DNA of 5,692 bases from Bacteroidota bacterium. Lineage in GTDB: Bacteria; Bacteroidota; Ignavibacteria; Tepidaquicellales; Tepidaquicellaceae. A program made the position numbers and the translations under genes. The notes below the pieces were generated by a model. It saw only the letters and a program-made list of their open reading frames with translations. It made no database searches and was not told where the DNA came from. The DNA is taken from NCBI GenBank assembly GCA_003519545.1, contig DOWN01000343.1:1-5692 (forward strand). Direction: 5' to 3'. Positions 1 through 4,426 of the stretch are shown piece after piece. Numbering within the stretch: the first letter of the stretch is position 1; each line of letters starts with the position of its first letter.

Positions 1-266
1 AATGTTTTCTTAAAGATTTTTTGAGCATTTTTGCCTAATTATCTTATTTTCCAAGTACTTATAACCATTCAAAATTAATTTTTACTTAAAAATTGTGTTT
101 GAATTTTTGGAAAATTAAATTTTCTGATTTTTTATTTAATGGAATGGCATTATGGGGAAAGAAATTGATTGAAAAAGTTGAGGTAAAAGTCGTGTATGCA
201 AAAGCACAGCAAAAAATATTTTGAAACATTTAAATATTCTATTCTTCCTAATACTTCCCTAAAACT
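1..266. other. AT-rich intergenic region without a convincing gene
   Basis: This stretch is dominated by A/T runs and has stops in all frames at short intervals. The longest item noticed is a 26-codon ATG frame at 144-224 on the plus strand (begins MALWGKK, ends QQKIF), which has no Shine-Dalgarno sequence. A short AAAAC/GTTTT inverted repeat (261-275) overlaps the stop codon of the minus-strand gene at 267. It is not followed by a T-run in that gene's direction, so it is not a clear terminator. No tRNA, repeat array or mobile-element end was seen. Confidence 0.6.
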
Positions 267-1532
267 TCAGGTTTTTAGTTTTTTCTTTTTGGCGGCAGGG
301 AATAGGACATTATTTAAAATAAGCCGGTAACCGGGTGAATTGCGGTGTTCAAATAATTCAGTTGGTGGATCACCGACGGCGTGCTGATAATCTTCAGGAT
401 CGTGTCCGGCAAAAAATGTGAATGTTCCTCTGCCGAAATTTCCGTGTACATATCTCACTAAATCTGTCCCTTCGTTCATAGCAAGAATTGTTACAGAAGG
501 TTTCAGTTTATCTTTTCTGAATCCTGAGGTTTGTCCTAAAAAACCTTTTACTAAATTTGTATGGCTTTGTGTCAACATTGACGGCACAGGGTCTATCTTT
601 GCTGAAAAGTCAACGAGGTTCATATAATCGTTATACTGTCCTACCATTAATATATCATTCGTCGGATCAATATCAGAATATTCATAAACATAGGGATTGA
701 GTTCAATTTTAAAATTTTGAAATGCTATGGTTTGTGAAAAATCCAATCTTGAATTTGCAAGTTGATCATAAGGATCACCATCATACATAACATCGGCTAT
801 ATCTGTATTTTCTGTTGCGAGTGAAATATCAAATGTATCCGTTGCAGAACACATAGTAAATAAAAATCCACCGTTTGCGATAAACTCTTTTAATTTTTTA
901 ACGACGGCGCGTTTTAACTGGGACACTTTTTTAAATCCGAGTTTTGCCGCCATATCTTCATTAATTTTTTTCTGCTGAATATACCAAGGGGATGCTCCGA
1001 ATGTACCAAAAAATTTTCCGTACTGACCCGTGAAATCTTCATGATGCAAATGTAACCAGTCGTAACTTTTCAGTTTATCCTGTAGAACTTCTTCGTCCCA
1101 AAGTTTTTCATAAGGTATACCGGCATAGTCAAGAGCCAACTGGACGGCATCATCCCAAGGTAATGCATTTGGCGGAACGTAAACTGCGATTTTGGCAACT
1201 TTTTCAAGACGCACCAATTCCATATTTTTTGTTTCATCCTGAACTTCTGCATAAACCTGTGCTGTTGCAGTTCCGCTTAAAGGTTCGAAATAGACTCCGT
1301 TTGTTTTGCATTCATTTGCGAGTTCATCGGAGTAGTTAAACATAAAGGAACCTGCCCTGTAATTTAAGAGCCAGTCAAGTTCCCTATTGTTTAACAAATG
1401 TCTGTATGCAATACCATAAGCCTTAAGATGATCAGTCTGGACTGCGTCCATTGGGATAAGGAGTTTTGACTGTGCGTTAACGGAAGCGGTTATGAATATA
1501 ATATGGAGAAATAAAATTATAAATTTGTTCAA
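267..1532 (-). CDS. Exported protein of the family often labelled 'asparagine synthetase B' (function unknown)
   Basis: A 421-residue protein with a Sec signal peptide: a short K-containing N terminus, hydrophobic residues 4-16 (FIILFLHIIFITA) and probable cleavage after VNA at 20, so the mature form acts in the periplasm or outside the cell. The start appears to be TTG: the next in-frame ATG is Met28, inside the conserved block LIPMDAVQTDHLKAYG (25-40), and using it would delete the signal. Other blocks are LLNYRAGSF (55-63), IAVYVPPNALPWDDA (115-129), HLHHEDFTGQYGKF (161-174), MCSATDTFD (227-235), YVHGNFGRG (361-369) and FAGHDPEDY (374-382). From memory, homologues in Bacteroidota and Ignavibacteria are annotated asparagine synthetase B. 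However, there is no N-terminal Cys2 glutaminase nucleophile after processing and no SGGxDS ATP-pyrophosphatase loop, so that name is probably wrong. The alternating strand/helix pattern and Cys228 after a strand suggest a GATase1-like fold; this is inference. It is divergent from tsaD with 22 bp between starts. Confidence 0.82.
   Translation of the reverse strand: MNKFIILFLHIIFITASVNAQSKLLIPMDAVQTDHLKAYGIAYRHLLNNRELDWLLNYRAGSFMFNYSDELANECKTNGVYFEPLSGTATAQVYAEVQDETKNMELVRLEKVAKIAVYVPPNALPWDDAVQLALDYAGIPYEKLWDEEVLQDKLKSYDWLHLHHEDFTGQYGKFFGTFGASPWYIQQKKINEDMAAKLGFKKVSQLKRAVVKKLKEFIANGGFLFTMCSATDTFDISLATENTDIADVMYDGDPYDQLANSRLDFSQTIAFQNFKIELNPYVYEYSDIDPTNDILMVGQYNDYMNLVDFSAKIDPVPSMLTQSHTNLVKGFLGQTSGFRKDKLKPSVTILAMNEGTDLVRYVHGNFGRGTFTFFAGHDPEDYQHAVGDPPTELFEHRNSPGYRLILNNVLFPAAKKKKLKT
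1520..1527 (+). promoter_or_regulatory. Candidate Bacteroidota-type -7 box upstream of tsaD
   Basis: The octamer TAAATTTG fits the TAnnTTTG -7 consensus described for the Bacteroidota primary sigma factor and lies 27 bases before the tsaD ATG, inside the signal-peptide codons of the divergent gene. No clear TTTG-type -33 element is visible about 20 bases upstream. In DNA this AT-rich, a chance match is likely. The 22-bp gap between the divergent starts means that any promoter must overlap coding sequence. Neither start has a Shine-Dalgarno sequence, which is common in this group. Confidence 0.2.
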
Positions 1533-1554
1533 TATAAAAATTGTTTAAATTAGA

Positions 1555-2619
1555 ATGAATATACTTGCGATTGAAACTTCGTGTGATGAAACTTCAGTAT
1601 CTATATTACAAGATAAAAAAATCTTATCAAATATAATATCTTCTCAATTATTCCACTCTGAATGGGGCGGAGTTGTTCCCGAAATTGCGTCAAGAGAACA
1701 TATTAAAAATGTAACGAGAGTGTGTGATGAAGCAATAAAAAAATCCGGAATTTCTAAAGATGAATTAGAACTTGTTTGTGCGACATCTGCTCCGGGGCTT
1801 ATCGGTGCTTTGCTTGTCGGGTATAACTTTGCAAAGTCATTTGCATTTGCGAGAGGTCTTCCTTTTGTTCCGGTGAATCATATACAATCTCATTTATATT
1901 CTGTATTTATTGAAAATGATTTTAGATTTCCTTTTTTAGGATTGATAGTTTCAGGTGGTCATACGTTGCTTGTGCTTGTAGAAGATTTTTTTAAACATAA
2001 GATTTTAGGATTTACACTTGACGATGCAGCGGGAGAGGCATTTGATAAAGGTGCGAAGGTATTAGGGCTTGGGTATCCGGGAGGTCCTTTGATAGACCGA
2101 CTTGCAAAAACAGGGGATAGAAATTTTCATCAATTCCCAATTGCGAAAACGGAGAATGAATTTGATTTTTCATTTTCCGGAATTAAAACTTCGCTATTAA
2201 ATTTTTATAATAAGAATAAAGAGGAAATTGAGATTTATCAAGGGGAGAATAATTTTGGAGTTGGTGTGGATGGAAATAAAAATGTTATAAGCTTGAATGA
2301 TATATGTGCGAGTTATCAGGAAACAATAATTGAAATGCTTTTTAAAAAGACTTTTAGGGCGGCTGAGAAATTTAATGTAAAGACAATTGGAATTTCGGGA
2401 GGGGTTTCGGCAAATAGTCGCTTGAAGGAAAGGTTTAATTCTTTGAAAGGTAATGGGTTTGAGATTTTAATTCCTTCATTGGAATATACTATAGATAATG
2501 CTGCGATGATAGGGTTTACGGGGTATTTGAAGTATGAAAAGACAGGGGAGAAGGAGTATTTTAAGGGGGAAAGTTTTGGAGAGAAGCCAACGGCGAGATT
2601 GGATTATGCGAGGTTTTGA
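1555..2619 (+). CDS. tsaD: tRNA N6-adenosine threonylcarbamoyltransferase TsaD
   Basis: The cytoplasmic ASKHA-fold enzyme (formerly Gcp/YgjD) that transfers the threonylcarbamoyl group from threonylcarbamoyl-AMP to A37 of ANN-decoding tRNAs, working with TsaB and TsaE. The N terminus MNILAIETSCDETSVSIL is the classic phosphate-1 block. Metal ligands are His109 and His113 in NHIQSH (108-113) and Asp314 in YTIDNAA, matching His111, His115 and Asp300 of the E. coli enzyme. Other hallmarks are SAPGLIGALLVG (78-89), VSGGHT (132-137), DDAAGEAFDKGAKVLGL (156-172), YPGGP (174-178), FSFSGIKT (205-212) and GISGGVSANSRL (279-290). The 354 residues exceed the 337 of E. coli mainly through a charged, glycine/asparagine-rich insertion at about 219-245. 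ATG is chosen because it starts exactly at the conserved block. The metal motif reads HxQSH instead of the usual HxEGH. No tsaB or tsaE lies in the window. Confidence 0.97.
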   Translation: MNILAIETSCDETSVSILQDKKILSNIISSQLFHSEWGGVVPEIASREHIKNVTRVCDEAIKKSGISKDELELVCATSAPGLIGALLVGYNFAKSFAFARGLPFVPVNHIQSHLYSVFIENDFRFPFLGLIVSGGHTLLVLVEDFFKHKILGFTLDDAAGEAFDKGAKVLGLGYPGGPLIDRLAKTGDRNFHQFPIAKTENEFDFSFSGIKTSLLNFYNKNKEEIEIYQGENNFGVGVDGNKNVISLNDICASYQETIIEMLFKKTFRAAEKFNVKTIGISGGVSANSRLKERFNSLKGNGFEILIPSLEYTIDNAAMIGFTGYLKYEKTGEKEYFKGESFGEKPTARLDYARF

Positions 2620-2620
2620 T

Positions 2621-2648
2621 GGGGGGTGTTGGTGGGGGGGTGAATGGG
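2621..2648 (+). other. G-run cluster with G-quadruplex potential just after the tsaD stop
   Basis: Runs of six G (2621-2626), seven G (2634-2640) and three G (2646-2648) are separated by TGTTGGT and TGAAT. Splitting the seven-G run as GGG-G-GGG gives four G3 tracts with loops of 7, 1 and 5 bases, meeting the usual G3+N1-7 rule on the coding (RNA-like) strand. It begins two bases after the tsaD stop codon, so it would lie in the 3' untranslated part of the tsaD mRNA. Whether it folds is not shown by the sequence. Confidence 0.5.
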
Positions 2649-2692
2649 AAAGTGGTACTTGATATGATAGTGAGGATTGTGATGAATAGTGA

Positions 2693-2734
2693 GGGATTCT
2701 TCACCCGATAAAGGGCATCGGGTTCAGAATGACA
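2693..2734 (+). repeat. Palindromic repeat A, copy 1
   Basis: A 42-bp element from GGGATTCT to GAATGACA. Arms ATTCT/AGAAT and ACCCGAT/ATCGGGT pair across a symmetric TC/TC internal mismatch, giving 12 bp of stem around the 7-base loop AAAGGGC. It starts 74 bases after the tsaD stop. A T5 run follows 4 bases after its end, so it could act as a weak terminator for tsaD. Confidence 0.9.
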
Positions 2735-2757
2735 GTGCTTTTTGAGGGGTGTTGTTA

Positions 2758-2794
2758 CCTCGCTGGAGTCCCTTTCAGGAGACTCCTGCGGGAG
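2758..2794 (+). repeat. Palindromic repeat B, copy 1
   Basis: A 37-bp hairpin whose left arm CGCTGGAGTC pairs with the right arm GACTCCTGCG around CCTTTCAGGA, within which CCT/AGG can extend the stem. The T in CGCTGG is the one mismatch compared with copy 2. It is flanked by TGTTGTTACCT on the left and GAGAGTG on the right. Confidence 0.85.
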
Positions 2795-2828
2795 AGTGTC
2801 AATTTAAGTCCTAGTTTATTTCTTTTAA

Positions 2829-2870
2829 GGGATTCTTCACCCGATAAAGGGCATCGGGTTCAGAATGACA
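2829..2870 (+). repeat. Palindromic repeat A, copy 2
   Basis: Identical over all 42 bases to copy 1, including the loop AAAGGGC. It is followed by GGG and a T4 run, then by element B2. Confidence 0.9.
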
Positions 2871-2892
2871 GGGTTTTCGAGGGGTGTTGTTG

Positions 2893-2929
2893 CCTCGCAG
2901 GAGTCCCTTTCAGGAGACTCCTGCGGGAG
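2893..2929 (+). repeat. Palindromic repeat B, copy 2
   Basis: The same 37-bp element with a perfect 10-bp stem, CGCAGGAGTC against GACTCCTGCG, extended outward by a possible G-U pair and one C-G pair in RNA. The loop CCTTTCAGGA is identical to that of copy 1. Confidence 0.87.
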
Positions 2930-2951
2930 AGTCCTAGTTTATTTCTTTTAA

Positions 2952-2993
2952 GGGATTCTTCACCCGATAAAGGACATCGGGTTCAGAATGACA
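2952..2993 (+). repeat. Palindromic repeat A, copy 3
   Basis: Same arms as copies 1 and 2. The only change is in the loop, AAAGGAC instead of AAAGGGC. It is followed by the 12-base spacer TGGGTTTTTATT, which carries a T5 run. Confidence 0.9.
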
Positions 2994-3005
2994 TGGGTTT
3001 TTATT

Positions 3006-3047
3006 GGGATTCTTCACCCGATAAATGGCATCGGGTTCAGAATGACA
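3006..3047 (+). repeat. Palindromic repeat A, copy 4
   Basis: Same arms as the other copies. The only change is in the loop, AAATGGC. It is separated from copy 5 by the 12-base spacer AGGTTTTCGATA, which resembles the sequence after copy 2. Confidence 0.9.
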
Positions 3048-3059
3048 AGGTTTTCGATA

Positions 3060-3101
3060 GGGATTCTTCACCCGATAAAAGGCATCGGGTTCAGAATGAC
3101 A
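3060..3101 (+). repeat. Palindromic repeat A, copy 5
   Basis: Same arms as the other copies. The only change is in the loop, AAAAGGC. It ends 7 bases before the stop codon of the minus-strand propeller gene. On the minus strand the hairpin is followed by CCCTATCG rather than a T-run, so it is a poor intrinsic terminator for that gene. Confidence 0.9.
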
Positions 3102-3108
3102 AAATATT

Positions 3109-4425
3109 TTATTTTAAAAGTATCATTTTTTTGGTTTGAGAAAAGTTTTCGGTTATAAGTTTGTAGATATAAACTCCTGAACTAATGTTTTCTGCGTTGA
3201 ATGTAAATTTGTATTCACCTTGATTTAACTTTGAATCAATTAAAGTTGCTACTTCCCTGCCGTTGATATCAAAAACTTTTAGTTTCACATTTTCATTTTT
3301 AGGAATAGAAAATTTTATTTTTGTTACCGGATTAAATGGGTTAGGATAATTTTGTTTTAAATCATATCCGGTTGCAATCTCTGAAAGATTCTGAACTCCA
3401 ACACCTGTAGGAACATTGAATACAATTCTTCTCGGGGCAATTCCGGTGACAAATGAATTTTCCTGAACACCTGATGAATTGTAAATTCTCAATGCACCGT
3501 TAACAACGAAAGATTTTGCATCCGCTACATAATGTTTATTCATAGAATAGTCATAATTGTAACCATAAAAATATACATTAGCAGGATCGGGATTGTTTAT
3601 AATATTGGTTACTTGTCGAGTTATCGTATTAAGTCTTGAAATTCCGTTAAAATAATTTATGTAATAAACATCATTAGAATTTTTATCAACGGCGATATCA
3701 TCCTCAAAACCTGAGGATAACTGGAATGAGTCAAGTTTCTGAAATGTAACCGGATCGAATTTATAAATTTTTCCCTGATCACCTGAGCAACCGACTAAAA
3801 CTTTTCCATCATTTGAAATAGCAAGACTATTAACTTCTGTTCTGAAAAATATTCTCGCGATTGCCGAGTCATTAACAGAATTTATAACTGTTACAGAAGA
3901 ATCCTGGTCACCCATAAAGAGAGAATTATTTGCCACTATCACTCTATTAGAAACAGAAACAATCTCTTGCGGATAAACACCGGCGGTAATTTCTTTTATT
4001 GTATTAAAATTATTAATATCTAAAACAATTACTTTGCTAGAAGATCCGTTTGTCGTATAAATTTTTCCATTAGAAGCAGTTAAGGAGTAAGGATTAGTTC
4101 CGAAAGAGCGGGACATCAACACCAGACCGTTTGAATCAAGTTTATAAATTTTTCCTTGACCACCGAAGCCGCCTTGTTCAAGAAGATATAAATGATTTTG
4201 AAAATAAATCAAACCATCGGGATATAATCCTAAGTTACCCGGTGAAAAAATATTTCCGTTATAATTATTAGAGAGAATATTATACATTCCAAGACGAGAA
4301 GAGTTAGCAGAAAAACCTCCTTCACAGAGGACGTATGCTTTTGAGATTTGAGATTCGGAATTTTTAACTCCGGAAAATAAAAACAGAGCGATGAAAAAAA
4401 TGAATAAAGTATTTTTTAGATTCAT
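3109..4425 (-). CDS. Secreted YncE/DUF5074-like beta-propeller with T9SS sorting domain (BtuG-like)
   Basis: A 438-residue exported protein. Residues 1-25 form a Sec signal (KNTLFIFFIALFLFSGV) with no lipobox cysteine. Residues 28-340 are repeated beta-propeller blades, beginning KAYVLCEGGFSANSSRLGMYN like DUF5074 proteins and with YncE-style blades such as GKIYTTNGSSSKVIVLDINN (120-139) and NRVIVANNSLFMGDQDSSV (160-178). Residues 354-438 are a type A T9SS C-terminal domain: PNPFNP (361-366), FDINGREVATL (385-395), GVYIYKL (417-423), ending KKMILLK. The protein should therefore cross the outer membrane through the T9SS and remain on the surface or be released. Its ATG lies one base after the stop codon of the TonB-dependent receptor, with no Shine-Dalgarno sequence, suggesting translational coupling. 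In Bacteroides, a propeller next to a BtuB-type receptor is BtuG, the surface cobalamin-binding partner; a similar ligand-capture role is inferred here. The ligand is not shown. Confidence 0.85.
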   Translation of the reverse strand: MNLKNTLFIFFIALFLFSGVKNSESQISKAYVLCEGGFSANSSRLGMYNILSNNYNGNIFSPGNLGLYPDGLIYFQNHLYLLEQGGFGGQGKIYKLDSNGLVLMSRSFGTNPYSLTASNGKIYTTNGSSSKVIVLDINNFNTIKEITAGVYPQEIVSVSNRVIVANNSLFMGDQDSSVTVINSVNDSAIARIFFRTEVNSLAISNDGKVLVGCSGDQGKIYKFDPVTFQKLDSFQLSSGFEDDIAVDKNSNDVYYINYFNGISRLNTITRQVTNIINNPDPANVYFYGYNYDYSMNKHYVADAKSFVVNGALRIYNSSGVQENSFVTGIAPRRIVFNVPTGVGVQNLSEIATGYDLKQNYPNPFNPVTKIKFSIPKNENVKLKVFDINGREVATLIDSKLNQGEYKFTFNAENISSGVYIYKLITENFSQTKKMILLK

Positions 4426-4426
4426 A

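Larger units (their letters stand above)
2693..2828 (+). repeat. Compound repeat unit 1 (A1 + B1)
   Basis: A 136-bp unit that is duplicated in tandem at 2829-2951. It consists of element A1, a short linker, hairpin B1 and a tail ending TCCTAGTTTATTTCTTTTAA. Compared with unit 2 it has an extra TGTCAATTTAAG just after hairpin B1 and one extra base in the linker after A1, which accounts for the 13-bp length difference. Confidence 0.85.
2829..2951 (+). repeat. Compound repeat unit 2 (A2 + B2)
   Basis: A 123-bp near-copy of unit 1, immediately adjacent to it. The A portion is identical to A1, the linker differs at a few positions, the B hairpin differs at one base in its left arm, and the tail TCCTAGTTTATTTCTTTTAA is identical. 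The second unit is followed directly by A3 without a further B element, so only one segment of the array was duplicated as a compound unit. Confidence 0.85.
2620..3108. repeat. Intergenic hairpin-repeat array between convergent genes
   Basis: This 489-bp space separates the stop codons of tsaD and the minus-strand propeller gene. It holds a G-run cluster at 2621-2648, five direct copies of a 42-bp imperfect palindrome (A) and two copies of a 37-bp palindrome (B). The order is A1-B1-A2-B2-A3-A4-A5. All copies lie in the same orientation, and the array ends 7 bp from the stop codon of the propeller gene. An open frame at 2729-3139 (136 codons) crosses the array but only translates the repeats. 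The content resembles small palindromic (REP/MITE-like) intergenic repeats; no transposase is present. Confidence 0.9.

Noticed and set aside
261..276. Possible terminator hairpin AAAAC...GTTTT at the end of the minus-strand gene
   Set aside because: The stem is only 5 A/T-rich pairs, overlaps the stop codon and is not followed by a T-run in the direction of the gene.
418..627. 69-codon plus-strand ORF
   Set aside because: It lies antisense within the well-supported minus-strand exported protein gene and has no recognisable domain.
1070..1252. 60-codon minus-strand ORF
   Set aside because: It is an alternative frame inside the minus-strand exported protein gene.
2667..2698. Short direct repeat ATAGTGAGG(G)ATT before repeat A1
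   Set aside because: The two copies are 12-13 bases long, imperfect, and lie in a G/A/T-biased stretch where such repeats arise easily.
2952..3101. CRISPR array
   Set aside because: Although three 42-bp repeats are spaced by 12 bp, the spacers are too short and T-rich, the two other copies are spaced irregularly by element B, the repeats are full palindromes, and no cas gene is near.
2729..3139. 136-codon plus-strand open frame with repeated SSPDKGHRVQND peptide
   Set aside because: It is a translation of the palindromic A and B repeats, starts inside repeat A1, has no ribosome binding site and overlaps the 3' end of the convergent propeller gene. The frame stays open only because of the repeat periodicity.
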